Source: Pseudomonas sp. ISL-84 (GTDB taxonomy: Bacteria; Bacillota; Bacilli; Bacillales; Cytobacillaceae). Taken from it: DNA of 62,024 nucleotides. The position numbers were made by a program, and so were the translations under genes. Every line of letters starts with the position of its first letter. Positions within the stretch are counted from its first letter, which is position 1. Below, in pieces: positions 53,045 to 62,024 of the stretch. Location: positions 1-62,024 of the forward strand of contig JAGGRA010000052.1 of the NCBI GenBank assembly GCA_018613035.1, written 5' to 3'. The notes under the pieces were generated by a model. The model was not told where the DNA came from. It saw only the letters and a program-made list of their open reading frames with translations, and did not search any database.

Positions 53045-53872
53045 ATGAATGTAACCATTCAAAATTTGGAGGCAAAAATCACAAGAGCAATCAAACAACT
53101 CGTTCGTTTTGGCTGGGACCAGGCCCTATCCTGTTTGTTTCCTGTCGTTATTTTTGCTTCTTTGGCTTTTACACAATTCATGCCGCTTCCCTTCCTGCCG
53201 CGTTATGACTGGCTGCTCATCATCTGCCTTCTGATGCAGTGGTGGATGGTGCGGTCCGGGCTTGAAACACGGGATGAACTAAAGGTAATCACATTATTCC
53301 ACCTTATTGGACTTTCTCTAGAACTTTTTAAGGTACATATGGGATCCTGGTCTTATCCAGAGGAAGGTTATTTCATGATTTTTGGAGTGCCTTTGTTTAG
53401 CGGATTTATGTACGCAAGTGTAGCGAGTTATCTTTGCCAGGCGTGGAGGAGGTTAAAGGTTGAACTGGTTAAGTGGCCTCCGTTTTTGGTGGTTGTACCT
53501 CTTGCAGCTGCGATTTATTTGAATTTTTTCACCCACCATTATTGGATTGATGTTCGCTGGTGGCTATCTGGACTTGTCATCATCGTCTTTTGGCAATCAT
53601 GGGTCAAATACGAGGTTGATGGGATTAGTTACCGTATGCCAATTGCACTTTCTTTTGTGCTCATCGGATTTTTTATATGGATTGCCGAAAATATCGCAAC
53701 GTTCTTTGGAGCCTGGGAATATCCAAACCAAACTGATGCATGGAGTCTCGTTCATCTAGGAAAGGTGAGTTCGTGGCTCTTATTAGTGATTGTTAGCTTT
53801 CTTATTGTGGCGACGTTAAAGCATGTTAAGGGAAAAAATTCCGCTAAGATAAATGCCAGTCAATTCTTATAA
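53045..53872 (+). CDS. DUF817 family membrane protein
   Basis: A 275-residue protein with about eight hydrophobic segments. LELFKVHMGSWSYPEEGYFMIFGVPLFSGFMYASVASYLCQAWRRL and WIAENIATFFGAWEYPNQTDAWSLVHLGKVSSWLLLV are characteristic of DUF817. Conserved E, H and W residues in membrane regions hint at a cofactor or lipid role, but none is known to me. Start ATG at 53045 with aaaaggggag upstream (an in-frame start at 53024 lacks a site). Confidence 0.88.
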   Translation: MNVTIQNLEAKITRAIKQLVRFGWDQALSCLFPVVIFASLAFTQFMPLPFLPRYDWLLIICLLMQWWMVRSGLETRDELKVITLFHLIGLSLELFKVHMGSWSYPEEGYFMIFGVPLFSGFMYASVASYLCQAWRRLKVELVKWPPFLVVVPLAAAIYLNFFTHHYWIDVRWWLSGLVIIVFWQSWVKYEVDGISYRMPIALSFVLIGFFIWIAENIATFFGAWEYPNQTDAWSLVHLGKVSSWLLLVIVSFLIVATLKHVKGKNSAKINASQFL

Positions 53873-54082
53873 ATGTTAATGGCCCTTTTTCATGAAATAT
53901 AAGAAAAAAGGTAGATGCAATATTCGAAAAGCCCCAGTAAGCGTTCAAAATAACAATCTGTTTTAATTGTGTGCCATTGCATGTTATAATGAGAAACTTA
54001 GGTAATTACGACTTTAGCCCATATTTGAAACGGATGCCAAGAAAAGCCTCCGCCTAGCGATAAAAAATTGAGGTGTAAGAGA

Positions 54083-54292
54083 ATGAATAAACGATGGACA
54101 ATCGGCAAAATTAATGAGTTTGTTGAGAAAAATTCGGAAAGTAAATTACTTACGACGGAATATCACGGTTTTTCTCAAAAGTTATTATTTAAATGTGCAT
54201 GTGGCAGCAATTTTGAAAAAACATTTACAAAATTTAAAAATAATAACCAACGCAAATGCGACGTGTGCCAACCGCCAAAAGCGTCACGTTAA
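54083..54292 (+). CDS. Small treble-clef zinc-ribbon protein
   Basis: A 69-residue basic protein. LLTTEYHGFSQKLLFKCACGSNFEKTFTKFKNNNQRKCDVCQ has a C-x-C-x(n)-C-x2-C zinc ribbon of the type repeated in DUF723 domains, associated with homing endonucleases and phage proteins, where an EYxG...F..KC..C pattern binds DNA. Here it is present as a single stand-alone unit, perhaps the remnant of a larger protein. Start has gaggtgtaag. A hairpin terminator follows at 54315. Confidence 0.75.
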   Translation: MNKRWTIGKINEFVEKNSESKLLTTEYHGFSQKLLFKCACGSNFEKTFTKFKNNNQRKCDVCQPPKASR

Positions 54293-54314
54293 TCATATAG
54301 CGAATGAACGAAGT

Positions 54315-54345
54315 GCTGATCTCTATCAAATAGAGGTCGGCATTC
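54315..54345 (+). terminator. Hairpin terminator after the zinc-ribbon gene
   Basis: GCTGATCTCTAT pairs with ATAGAGGTCGGC over 12 positions, including wobble pairs, around CAA. A TTCCTCTTTATTTT stretch follows. Confidence 0.6.
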
Positions 54346-54403
54346 CTCTTTATTTTGCTTCTGGAAGGACCAAACCTGGATAAAGAAAAAGGGAAAATAT
54401 AAA

Positions 54404-54427
54404 ATCCGGCCAAATACACGGCCGGAT
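54404..54427. terminator. Stem-loop near the zinc-ribbon gene
   Basis: ATCCGGCC (54404-54411) and GGCCGGAT (54420-54427) form a perfect stem. The neighbourhood, ccaaacctgga... aaatccggcc, resembles the region before the sstT terminator at 45770-45810, so the two may be related copies. Confidence 0.45.
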
Positions 54428-54666
54428 CTGAAGGGGTAAAGAAAAAGGGCTGTATGATGTTTCGGGTACAAACCTTATTATAATGCGTAAATATTAACAA
54501 ACTATGAACGAAACTTTTCTAAACCATTAAAAAGTAGCTTCACGTTAAATTGGTACATAGAAAGGACAGTATACAGGCTTCAGACAAACTTAATCATTGA
54601 ACCAGAATAAAAAACATCCCCTATTTCAACTATGGAAATAAGGGATGTTTGCAGTTATTCATAAAT

Positions 54667-55443
54667 CTATTCAACGGTTTCATTTTTATTTCTATTTTTT
54701 ACTAAAAATGCTGCAGTAATCCAGGCAGTGACTGGAATCACCAGCGTTACCCCAATTCCCGCACTAAAGATTGTAAGCATCTCGGCACTAAAGATTTTTG
54801 AATTAACGATTTCTCCTGCAGAATAGGATAGATCTTTAAACCAAATAAGCAATGCCAGGTATCCGCCAAAAAAAGCAAAAAATAACGTGTTCGTACTTGT
54901 TCCCAAGATATCCTTTCCAATGCCTAAGCCAGCTTGAAATAATTCCTTCCTGCTGATGTCCGGATGATGATAATGGATTTCCCGCATCGGAGAAGAGATG
55001 GCGATGGCAGCATCCGTAATGGCTCCGATTGTACTCATGATGATGACTGATACGGCAATTTTAACAAAATCGACTCCAATATAAAGGGAAAATATACTCA
55101 GTTCTTCTACTTCTTCTTCACCAAATCCCTGGATCATCGCCTTTTCTGTAACAATGACAATAAACAGGATCAAGATTACAATGGTGATGACCGAAGACAA
55201 AAATGCTGTTTTGGTTTTAATGTTCACTTCGTTTATGTAAAAAAGATTGATGCAGCTAATCACAGCACATGCAATCAATGTGACGATAATCGGATTAATA
55301 TTTGGATCGTTCATAAAAAACAGGACAAAAATAATCATACCAAAATTGAAGAATATAGCAAAAAAGGATCTTGCTCCTTTTTTTCCGCCGATCAGGGTCA
55401 TCAAAATAAATAATATGGCAGCCAGCAAAACTAATGCATTCAT
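54667..55443 (-). CDS. YibE/F family membrane protein (second gene)
   Basis: A 258-residue integral membrane protein with about seven helices. VSVIIMSTIGAITDAAIAISSPMREIHYHHPDISRKELFQAGLGIGKDILGTSTNTLFFAFFGGYLALLIWF is the conserved YibE/F core, shared with the preceding gene. It overlaps that gene by ATGA, so both are translated as a pair and likely form a heteromer. YibE/F proteins are presumed transporters or permeases with unknown substrate. Ends near 54667. Confidence 0.88.
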   Translation of the reverse strand: MNALVLLAAILFILMTLIGGKKGARSFFAIFFNFGMIIFVLFFMNDPNINPIIVTLIACAVISCINLFYINEVNIKTKTAFLSSVITIVILILFIVIVTEKAMIQGFGEEEVEELSIFSLYIGVDFVKIAVSVIIMSTIGAITDAAIAISSPMREIHYHHPDISRKELFQAGLGIGKDILGTSTNTLFFAFFGGYLALLIWFKDLSYSAGEIVNSKIFSAEMLTIFSAGIGVTLVIPVTAWITAAFLVKNRNKNETVE

Positions 55444-56567
55444 GTTCTTGCCCTCTTTCTATTTATAAAAAATATAGAAATATAAAGGCCGATCGGAATG
55501 GTTAGTACGATTCCGATGCCGCCAGCCAGTGCCCGGGCTAATTCCAATGAAAGGTTCATGGAAAGCGTAAACCCTAATGGTGAATCATTCTTTATATACA
55601 AAACAAGCATAGGAAGGGAACCGCTTATGTAGGCAAAAAACAAGATATTTGTCATGGTGCCCATAATATCTTTTCCAACCTCCATTCCAGAACGCTTAAG
55701 TGCTTTTACTGGAATGTTTTGATTCTTTTCATACAAGCTAAACAGGGAAGAAGACATGGTAATGGCTACATCCATAACAGCTCCCAAAGATCCGATAAAT
55801 AATCCTGCTAAAAAAACCATTTGATAGGGGCGTGTGATAAATTGCAGCTCTTCATATCTTAGCCCCTTTCCAGAGGTTACCCAAATGACAAGATAGGTGA
55901 CCAAAAGCGAAAAAAATGTAGCCAGCAATGTTGCGACAATGGCTGCATAGGTCTTTTCATTAAAACCGTTTACGAGCAGCAAGGAAAGGACCGTAAATAA
56001 AATAACCGCTACACTGCATATCAGTAAGAGGCTTGTTTCAGAATTAACCAAATAAATATCCAATGCATAAGAGAGCAATAGAGCATTGACTGCCAAACTT
56101 ATAATCGAAAACAGTCCCTGTTTTTTTCCAACAAGTAGCAGGATAAGGATAAAGATCCAACCGACAATTAATATGTAATGATCCCGTTTAAGGTCTATTA
56201 TCGTTCCATTTAAATCTGTTCCACCTTCTTTATTCTCGCTTATTGAAACAAATACTTTTTGCCCTTCATGAAACTCCTGGTCATAAGCTTTAGATGCAGA
56301 ATATTGATTCTTTAAATGAATCAGCTGCCCCATCTTTTCACCATTCTTTAATTCGGCTATTATTTTCTGTTCATATAGCTTGTCCTCATTATCGTAAATA
56401 TCTATTACCTCTTCCGAGTGAATCAGATCAGCTTCTACCACTTCAGCAATTGGCCTGTCATAGAAAGGTTCATTGTGATATACAAATAGAACCGATGCTG
56501 CCATACAAAGTGCCAAAACGATGTACAAGTAGAATTGATGGTAAGATGTTTTTTTTACTTGTTTCAA
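55440..56567 (-). CDS. YibE/F family membrane protein (first gene)
   Basis: A 375-residue membrane protein. One N-terminal anchor helix is followed by an extracytoplasmic domain (AEVVEADLIHSEEVIDIYDNEDKLYEQKIIAELKNGEKMGQ), then a multi-helix membrane domain containing GSLGAVMDVAITMSSSLFSLYEKN and GMEVGKDIMGTMTNILFFAYISG, the YibE/F signature. The open frame reaches 56657, but GGAGG suits the TTG at 56567 (MKQVKKTSYHQF). It is the larger partner of the gene at 54667-55443. Substrate unknown. Confidence 0.87.
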   Translation of the reverse strand: MKQVKKTSYHQFYLYIVLALCMAASVLFVYHNEPFYDRPIAEVVEADLIHSEEVIDIYDNEDKLYEQKIIAELKNGEKMGQLIHLKNQYSASKAYDQEFHEGQKVFVSISENKEGGTDLNGTIIDLKRDHYILIVGWIFILILLLVGKKQGLFSIISLAVNALLLSYALDIYLVNSETSLLLICSVAVILFTVLSLLLVNGFNEKTYAAIVATLLATFFSLLVTYLVIWVTSGKGLRYEELQFITRPYQMVFLAGLFIGSLGAVMDVAITMSSSLFSLYEKNQNIPVKALKRSGMEVGKDIMGTMTNILFFAYISGSLPMLVLYIKNDSPLGFTLSMNLSLELARALAGGIGIVLTIPIGLYISIFFINRKRART

Positions 56568-56699
56568 AATAAACCTCCGAGTCTTATATATGCGAATATT
56601 CCCACGTAAAACCAGTCCGCAGTGTCCCTTGTAACGGACTAAGAATAACAGGGACATTTTCGGACAGTCAAGATAATCATTGCAGTTTTTTCAAGTTGT

Positions 56700-56850
56700 G
56701 ACTTTTGTTGCAGGTTTGTTTACATTAAAGGATATTCACCGCAGCGCGGTTCGCTGAGCATCCTGGAGCGGAAATCAACCTTTCCTCGCTACTGTTTGAA
56801 AGCAACAAAGTTTGCGAAAGGCCTTTGTTTAATTACCTTTCCAAAGGGTA
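56700..56850. mobile_element. Partial or decayed MITE copy before the catalase gene
   Basis: ggagcggaaatcaacctttc and agcaacaaagtttgcgaaagg match the right half and left end of the MITE at 35208-35490, but in shortened order and without matching second terminal repeat. No other feature is supported in the 56568-57005 gap. Confidence 0.5.
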
Positions 56851-57005
56851 TGATAACATTGGAAATTATTTGTTAATATGGACAACTATTCCACCTGATT
56901 ACTAAGCAAAAATAAAAAAGAAGCTATGGTAAAACGGAAAGCACCCGGATATATACTTCTAAAACAGAGGTAAAATATGGGTAGTCAATTTAAGGAGGTT
57001 TAATT

Positions 57006-58649
57006 GTGGCAGAGAACAAAGATATGAATTCCTCAAACGAACAAGATGCGAAACGTGAAACACTGACAACGCGGCAGGGTCATCCTGTAAAAGATAATCA
57101 AAATATCCGTACGATTGGAAGCCGAGGCCCAGCGACATTAGAGAACTATCATTTTATTGAAAAAATTTCCCATTTTGATCGAGAAGAGGTGCCGGAGCGT
57201 GTTGTACACGCAAGAGGTGCTGGCGCATTTGGTTATTTTGAAACGTATGGAAAAGTTGGAGATGAAGCAGCTGAGAAGTATACCCGGGCGAAAGTCTTTT
57301 CTGGTGCAGGAAAGAGAACACCGTTAATGGTTCGTTTTTCCACCGTAGCAGGAGCGAAAGATTCTCCGGAAACAGCAAGAGACCCTCGTGGCTTTGCAGT
57401 AAAAATGTATACGGAAGATGGCAATTGGGATTTGGTTGGGAACAACCTGAAAATTTTCTTTATCCGTGATGCGATGAAATTCCCTGATATGATTCATGCG
57501 TTTAAAGCCGATCCAGTTTCAAATGTACCAAATCCTGAGCGGATGTTTGACTTTGTATCCCGTACACCAGAAGCTACGCACATGATTACATTCTTGTTCT
57601 CACCATGGGGAATTCCAGCAACTTACCGCCACATGCAAGGCAGCGGTGTAAATACATATAAATGGGTAAATGAAAAAGGTGAGGCCGTGCTGGTGAAGTA
57701 TCACTGGGAGCCGAAGCAAGGGATCCGTAACTTAACACAGGAAGAGGCAAACTCTATTCAAGCGAAGAACGTCGGTCATGCAACTCAGGATTTATTTGAA
57801 GCCATTGAACGTGGAGACTATCCGGAATGGGAGCTCTTTGTGCAGATCATGGCGGATGATTACCATCCTGAACTTGATTTTGATCCGCTCGATGATACTA
57901 AGCTTTGGCCGGAGGATAAGTTCCCGTGGCTGCCAGTTGGCCGTATGGTACTTGATCGCAATCCAGTGGATTACCATGCAGAGATTGAGCAGGCCGCATT
58001 CGGTACAGGCGTTCTAGTCGATGGAATGGACTTCTCTGATGATAAAATGCTGCAAGGCCGTACCTTTTCTTATTCCGATACACAGCGCTATCGCATAGGT
58101 GCTAACTATCTGAAACTGCCAGTGAACGCACCGAAAGCACCTGTTCGCACGAACCAGCATCGTGGTCAAATGGATATTCGTGATCCAAAAGAGTCTGGAG
58201 AGAATCCGCATATTAACTATGAACCATCAATGAAAGGCGGCTTTAAGGAAGCTCCTGAAGAAGGCTATTCACCTCATCATCCAACGTATAATGCGGCAGC
58301 CTTGAGTGCACCAATTGATCGCCCAAACAACTACGGTCAAGCGGGACATACATACCGCAGCTTTGATGATTGGGAGCGCGATGAACTAATCAAAAACTTA
58401 TCCGAAGCAGTATGTGACAAAAGAATTCAAGATGCCATGATTGAGCACTTCACACAAGCTGATGAAGATTATGGCCGCCGTGTGAAGGAAGGAATCGAAA
58501 AAGTAATGAACGAACTGCAGGAAATGAGCGCTGAAAGTAAAATTCCAGGCCGTGAAGCTGGAAAATCGAAATACGGACAGGGTTCAATCGCTGAGAACGA
58601 AGCAACTAAAGAAGCTGTGAAGAAAAGCCACGAAACTGATCCATATTAA
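57006..58649 (+). CDS. katA: Monofunctional heme catalase
   Basis: A 547-residue clade-type catalase. [17 protein letters not shown] has the distal histidine (about H68), [38 protein letters not shown] with the distal asparagine, and [23 protein letters not shown] the heme-ligand tyrosine near residue 353. The C-terminal tail (residues 500-547) is charged and disordered-looking. It degrades hydrogen peroxide in the cytoplasm. Starts at GTG 57006 with taaggaggttt; a PerR box was not clear. Ends at a terminator. Confidence 0.95.
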   Translation: MAENKDMNSSNEQDAKRETLTTRQGHPVKDNQNIRTIGSRGPATLENYHFIEKISHFDREEVPERVVHARGAGAFGYFETYGKVGDEAAEKYTRAKVFSGAGKRTPLMVRFSTVAGAKDSPETARDPRGFAVKMYTEDGNWDLVGNNLKIFFIRDAMKFPDMIHAFKADPVSNVPNPERMFDFVSRTPEATHMITFLFSPWGIPATYRHMQGSGVNTYKWVNEKGEAVLVKYHWEPKQGIRNLTQEEANSIQAKNVGHATQDLFEAIERGDYPEWELFVQIMADDYHPELDFDPLDDTKLWPEDKFPWLPVGRMVLDRNPVDYHAEIEQAAFGTGVLVDGMDFSDDKMLQGRTFSYSDTQRYRIGANYLKLPVNAPKAPVRTNQHRGQMDIRDPKESGENPHINYEPSMKGGFKEAPEEGYSPHHPTYNAAALSAPIDRPNNYGQAGHTYRSFDDWERDELIKNLSEAVCDKRIQDAMIEHFTQADEDYGRRVKEGIEKVMNELQEMSAESKIPGREAGKSKYGQGSIAENEATKEAVKKSHETDPY

Positions 58650-58666
58650 TCATAGTCTAAAGATGC

Positions 58667-58718
58667 AAGGGCTGTCGCGAAGGTTAGTCAATCTGACTGA
58701 AGGGCAGCCCTTCATTTT
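58667..58718 (+). terminator. Rho-independent terminator of catalase
   Basis: AAGGGCTG (58667-58674) pairs with CAGCCCTT (58705-58712), with an inner loop-stem, and TTTTT follows shortly. Confidence 0.65.
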
Positions 58719-58875
58719 TACCCGCTTCATGTCCTTGTTCTGAGCCTGAGCCCCAATGCGTTAAATATCAGCAATAACAGAAATAAAGACCTATTCCTAA
58801 GACATAAAAAAGAGAGAGTGGTTCTTCGTTACATCCACAAAAAAGACCAGCCCGATTCCGTGGCTGATCCATCCA

Positions 58876-59769
58876 TTAAACCTCACTCTCCAAATAATCC
58901 TCAGATACTGCTATAAACTCCCTGACTGCAAACGATAAATATTTATCCTTTTTCCAAATCATGCCTAGCTCCAAATTTACCGCAGATTCAGAGATAGGGA
59001 GCACAATAAGTTCTCTATTGTTAATATCACTGGATATTTTACTGGGCAATAATGCGACTCCCAGTTTTCCTTCGACCATTCCCAGCAGGAAGTCTTTTTG
59101 GGAGCTTTCACATACGATATTGGGCTGGAAGTTGTTTTTCGAGCATTCTTCTATAATCAGGTCGTAAAGTGTGAAGTCTTTTCGGTATAAAATAAAGGGC
59201 TCATTTGCTAATTCTGAGAAGTGGACTTCTTTTTGTGAAGCCAAAGGGTGTTCTCGGTGCACAATTAACTTTAGTGGATCCCTTAAGACATTAATGATTT
59301 CAAAACTGCTGCCTTGTGCCGGTACTGTGCAAATCAAGCCAATATCCAGAGAACCGTCTTCAACACCTTTTTTGATTTTTTTCGTTCCTACTTCAGTTAA
59401 TGTAAACTTTATAAGAGGAAATTTCTCTTTATACTGGCTGATCAACTTTGAAAAGAAGGCCGCACCTACTATTGGGGGAATGCCAATCCTTATCTCTCCG
59501 CTCTTAAGCTCCATAATATCTGTTAGCTCCAAAGTCAGATTTTTAAAGGCGTGAAGTACTTTCTTTGCATTGATTAAAACCGCTTTACCTGCATCGGTTA
59601 ATTCTAATTGTTTCGATGACCGGTAAAACAATGGAACTCCTAATTCGCCTTCCAAATTTTTTATGGCTTTACTAATAGAAGGCTGTGTTACATGCAGTGT
59701 TTGCGATGCTTTTGTAAAACTTAAATGCTGGGCTACTTCCGCAAAATACTCTAAATGCCTTATGTCCAA
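58876..59769 (-). CDS. LysR-family transcription regulator
   Basis: A 297-residue regulator. The N-terminal winged helix (MDIRHLEYFAEVAQHLSFTKASQTLHVTQPSISKAIKNLEGELGVPLFYR) is canonical, followed by a periplasmic-binding-protein-like effector domain (GEIRIGIPPIVGAAFFSKLI, GSLDIGLICTVPAQ, EPFILYRKDFTLYDLIIE). It is divergent from the malic enzyme gene with a 164-base spacer, so it probably controls it and its own gene in response to a carboxylate. The spacer is AT-rich, and I could not fix the T-N11-A site. Confidence 0.92.
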   Translation of the reverse strand: MDIRHLEYFAEVAQHLSFTKASQTLHVTQPSISKAIKNLEGELGVPLFYRSSKQLELTDAGKAVLINAKKVLHAFKNLTLELTDIMELKSGEIRIGIPPIVGAAFFSKLISQYKEKFPLIKFTLTEVGTKKIKKGVEDGSLDIGLICTVPAQGSSFEIINVLRDPLKLIVHREHPLASQKEVHFSELANEPFILYRKDFTLYDLIIEECSKNNFQPNIVCESSQKDFLLGMVEGKLGVALLPSKISSDINNRELIVLPISESAVNLELGMIWKKDKYLSFAVREFIAVSEDYLESEV

Positions 59770-59933
59770 CAGAACTCTCTCCTTTAATTATGTTTTCCCT
59801 ATAACCAAAAGGAATAAAGTATATAGATTATATGTATTTCATTTATAGGTAACTCTCATTATATAATAAACTACAATATTAGAATACTGAAAATTATTAA
59901 TATTCAAATCAACAATAAAGGGAGCTGGTTAAG

Positions 59934-61139
59934 ATGGATTTACAAAGAGAATCACTATTACTGCATGAGAAATTTAAAGGGAAATTATCTATCGACGTGA
60001 AAATGCCGCTGAATAGTATGAAGGATTTAAGCTTAGCCTATTCCCCAGGAGTGGCAGAACCGTGCCGGCAGATTCATAATGTTCCTGAGAAAGTCTATGA
60101 TTATACCATTAAAGGCAATTTAATTGCGGTCGTTTCTGACGGAACTTCCGTATTGGGACTCGGAGATATTGGCCCAGAGGCATCCATGCCTGTTATGGAA
60201 GGGAAGGCTGCTCTTTTCAAAGCGTTCGCGGGGATTGACGCTGTTCCTATTTGCCTTGATACAAAGGATCCTGATGAAATTATAAAAACCGTGAAACTGC
60301 TGCAGCCATCTTTTGGAGGCATTAATCTAGAAGATATTGCTGCACCAAATTGCTTTTACATTGAGGAACGACTTAAGCAAGAAATGAACATACCTGTCTT
60401 TCATGATGACCAGCATGGAACAGCTATTGTAACCGCCGCAGGCTTAATAAATGCGTTAAAGCTGGTAAATAAAGAGGCTGGCGAAAAAAAAGTAGTAGTT
60501 AATGGAGCGGGTGCTGCCGGAATAGCGATTATAAAACTATTAATAACTATGGGTGTAAAGGATATCATTATGTGTGATACAAAGGGAGCCATTTATGAAG
60601 GCCGGCAAGTAAGAATGAACCCGATTAAAGAATCTGTAGCCAGAATCACAAACAAAACGAAACGCCAAGGGCTGCTGGAGGATGTCATTGCAGGTGCTGA
60701 TGTATTTATTGGGGTTTCCTCTGCGGGGGCATTAACAAAGGAAATGGTGCAAACGATGAACCGTGACTCGATCATCTTTGCAATGGCCAATCCTATACCG
60801 GAAATTATGCCAGATGAAGCCAAAGAGGCAGGTGCTGCAGTTGTTGGAACTGGCCGCTCTGATTTGCCTAACCAGGTAAACAATGTTCTAGCATTTCCAG
60901 GAATATTCAGAGGTGCATTAGATGTAAGGGCTACCGATATTAATAATGAAATGAAATTGGCTGCTGTGGAAGCTATTGCAGGTTTAATTGATTGCAGTGA
61001 ATTGTCCCCGGATTATGTAATACCGGGTCCGCTGGATAGTAGAGTGGTTCCGGCTGTTAGAGATGCTGTAGTGAAGACTGCCCAGGAAACAGGAGTTGCC
61101 CGAAAGGAAATCTTAAAGAGTGATTTGGTAAACCAATAA
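59934..61139 (+). CDS. NAD(P)-dependent malic enzyme
   Basis: A 401-residue malic enzyme of the short bacterial type (YtsJ/MaeB N-terminal-like). LAYSPGVAEPC has the catalytic tyrosine, MEGKAALFKAFAGIDAVPICLDT the lysine, INLEDIAAPNCFYIEERLK and VFHDDQHGTAIVTAAGLINAL the metal-binding acidic block, and VVVNGAGAAGIAIIKLLI the cofactor loop. It oxidatively decarboxylates malate to pyruvate. The cofactor preference cannot be read safely. The start has aagggagctgg. Under probable control of the divergent LysR regulator; its own terminator is unclear. Confidence 0.94.
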   Translation: MDLQRESLLLHEKFKGKLSIDVKMPLNSMKDLSLAYSPGVAEPCRQIHNVPEKVYDYTIKGNLIAVVSDGTSVLGLGDIGPEASMPVMEGKAALFKAFAGIDAVPICLDTKDPDEIIKTVKLLQPSFGGINLEDIAAPNCFYIEERLKQEMNIPVFHDDQHGTAIVTAAGLINALKLVNKEAGEKKVVVNGAGAAGIAIIKLLITMGVKDIIMCDTKGAIYEGRQVRMNPIKESVARITNKTKRQGLLEDVIAGADVFIGVSSAGALTKEMVQTMNRDSIIFAMANPIPEIMPDEAKEAGAAVVGTGRSDLPNQVNNVLAFPGIFRGALDVRATDINNEMKLAAVEAIAGLIDCSELSPDYVIPGPLDSRVVPAVRDAVVKTAQETGVARKEILKSDLVNQ

Positions 61140-61270
61140 TAATAGAATTTTTTCGCCCGCGGTTGGGATGTCTGGCTTGGTATCGGGACCAGAACGAACA
61201 TAGAATTACTTGCTTGCGTCAATTACCTGTTTGGTCATTGATAGTCCATAAATAAGGGAGGATGATAACG

Positions 61271-61558
61271 ATGAAAGTATACGAAGTAATTGAAACCAAG
61301 GAATTGTTCTGTGGTGAGATCATGGAAGACTATTACATCATTTATGAACAAACAGAGAATAAGGTTTTTGAAATGAAAGATAATTATCTGTTTCAAAAGG
61401 AAAGCTTTGTTGAAAGGACCATTAATATATATAAAGGAAATTCTAATTCCACTTTACAAAAAGTTCAAACATACCCTATTAAGGACATAAGAAATGTTCG
61501 CAAAATTATCGTAAATGACTTTCCGGGATTATTTAAAAAGGTTCAGTTTGCCAGTTGA
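61271..61558 (+). CDS. Small hypothetical protein
   Basis: A 95-residue acidic-to-neutral protein (MKVYEVIETKELFCGEIMEDYYIIYEQTENKVFEMKD...). The frame opens at 61262, but the gggagg site is nine bases from the ATG at 61271. I do not recognise a family; no membrane segment or motif. It is independent of the malic enzyme gene (130-base gap) and ends before a terminator at 61656-61697. Confidence 0.6.
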   Translation: MKVYEVIETKELFCGEIMEDYYIIYEQTENKVFEMKDNYLFQKESFVERTINIYKGNSNSTLQKVQTYPIKDIRNVRKIIVNDFPGLFKKVQFAS

Positions 61559-61579
61559 AAAGGATTATACAATAAATTA

Positions 61580-61615
61580 GTACCTGCCCTCTGGCTGCGT
61601 TTAAAATAAAAATGA
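61580..61615. repeat. Half copy of the GGTGCCTG repeat
   Basis: tagtacctgccctctggctg resembles the left arm and core start of the hairpin family, with no right arm visible. Confidence 0.35.
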
Positions 61616-61655
61616 ATGTGACAAGTCAATTTTATAGGAAGTTATTTAAATGAGG

Positions 61656-61697
61656 AAAAAAGGCAGTCTCTGTATTAGTGAGACTGTCCTTTTTTGT
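61656..61697 (+). terminator. Rho-independent terminator
   Basis: AAAAAAGGCAGTCTC (61656-61670) pairs with GAGACTGTCCTTTTTT (61680-61695). The nearest gene upstream on the plus strand is the small hypothetical. Confidence 0.75.
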
Positions 61698-61889
61698 GCT
61701 CAGCTCTATGTTTAGTCTAAAGGAAAGAAACATATAGAATGCCATCTTCTCAAAAAGGATTTTGCATAAAAGCCCCGCCTTTATTTAATATCAGACCAGC
61801 CTGCACATTCATAAACCTTAAATAGTGGAAAAACATATTTACTATATGTATTATAGTTACACGTCTAACTGTGAAAAATAATATATCTA

Positions 61890-62024
61890 GGCTGTTTTCG
61901 CAAAGTTTGATGCTTATAAACTAGTTTTAATTACTGAGTTGATTGGAGTGGAAGGCACTTGATCCTCGTAAATGCTGCCGCATTTCCTTCGTGCGGTGTC
62001 TACTCGAAGGAGTTTATTCAATGT
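61890..62024. mobile_element. MITE copy, left part, cut by window end
   Basis: GGCTGTTTTCGCAAAGTTTG (61890 on) has the same terminal repeat as the 35208 element, and gagttgattggagtggaagg, cacttgatcctcg and gtgcggtgtctactcgaagg match its interior closely. The right end lies beyond the window. Confidence 0.8.

Noticed and set aside
56870..57005. Possible PerR box before catalase
   Set aside because: TTATTTGTTAATA is only loosely like the PerR consensus TTATAATNATTATAA; not strong enough to list.
59770..59933. LysR binding site (T-N11-A) between LysR gene and malic enzyme
   Set aside because: The spacer is so AT-rich that several candidates exist and none stands out.

Overview
The window reads as chromosome of a spore-forming, Gram-positive Bacillaceae species (Bacillus/Cytobacillus/Mesobacillus-like; genus is inference). 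The AT-rich sequence has strong AGGAGG ribosome sites, GTG and TTG starts, B. subtilis-type riboswitches, Zur and PhoP boxes, and a recognisable spore-cortex hydrolase (CwlJ). No rRNA, tRNA, CRISPR array, prophage or complete transposase was seen.

Layout. 0-6.6 kb: housekeeping and stress genes (DUF4317, PNPOx-like, atypical SDR, tRNA dihydrouridine synthase) and an SDR dehydrogenase divergent from a TetR regulator that carries an in-frame stop. 6.4-8.7 kb: a SAM-I riboswitch controlling an SsuD-like flavin monooxygenase and an ATP-grasp ligase. 9.8-12.7 kb: a divergent BCCT transporter and an adenosine/adenine deaminase under an adenine-type purine riboswitch built as an ON switch. 13-18.6 kb: a STAND-like ATPase with a C-terminal helix-turn-helix, small membrane proteins, GNAT, SleB-like and GyrI-like genes. 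18.9-26.6 kb: a complete four-gene Wadjet anti-plasmid operon in the order jetD-jetA-jetB-jetC. 26.7-34.8 kb: a zinc island, with znuA divergent from a zinc-free L33 (rpmG) gene across three Zur boxes, followed by a NikABCDE/CntABCDF-sized ABC importer and a MATE exporter. 35.0-36.6 kb: a second SAM-I riboswitch, separated from an O-methyltransferase by a roughly 283-bp MITE with terminal inverted repeats and a 6-bp target duplication. 36.6-43.6 kb: MocR regulator, GNAT (with an upstream poly-A frameshift), aminotransferase, two YdeI-like proteins (one ending in a CDGSH iron-sulfur motif), and ArsR-SRPBCC genes. 44.1-48.1 kb: a PhoX phosphatase behind phased PhoP-like half sites, SstT and a VOC protein. 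48.5-50.3 kb: a patch of decayed small genes. 50.4-56.6 kb: methyltransferase, cwlJ, a YoaS/YozG-like pair, DUF817, a zinc ribbon and a YibE/F pair. 57-61.6 kb: catalase, a LysR regulator divergent from malic enzyme, and a small hypothetical. The window ends inside another MITE copy.

Two repeat families run through the region. One is a roughly 50-60 bp hairpin (GGTGCCTG...CAGGCACC, about a dozen copies, often at gene ends and probably acting as terminators). The other is the MITE. The most interesting candidates for a little-described system are the SAM-riboswitch monooxygenase/ATP-grasp operon and the Zur-linked importer/MATE exporter cluster. The Wadjet operon is a known defence system in a non-canonical gene order.
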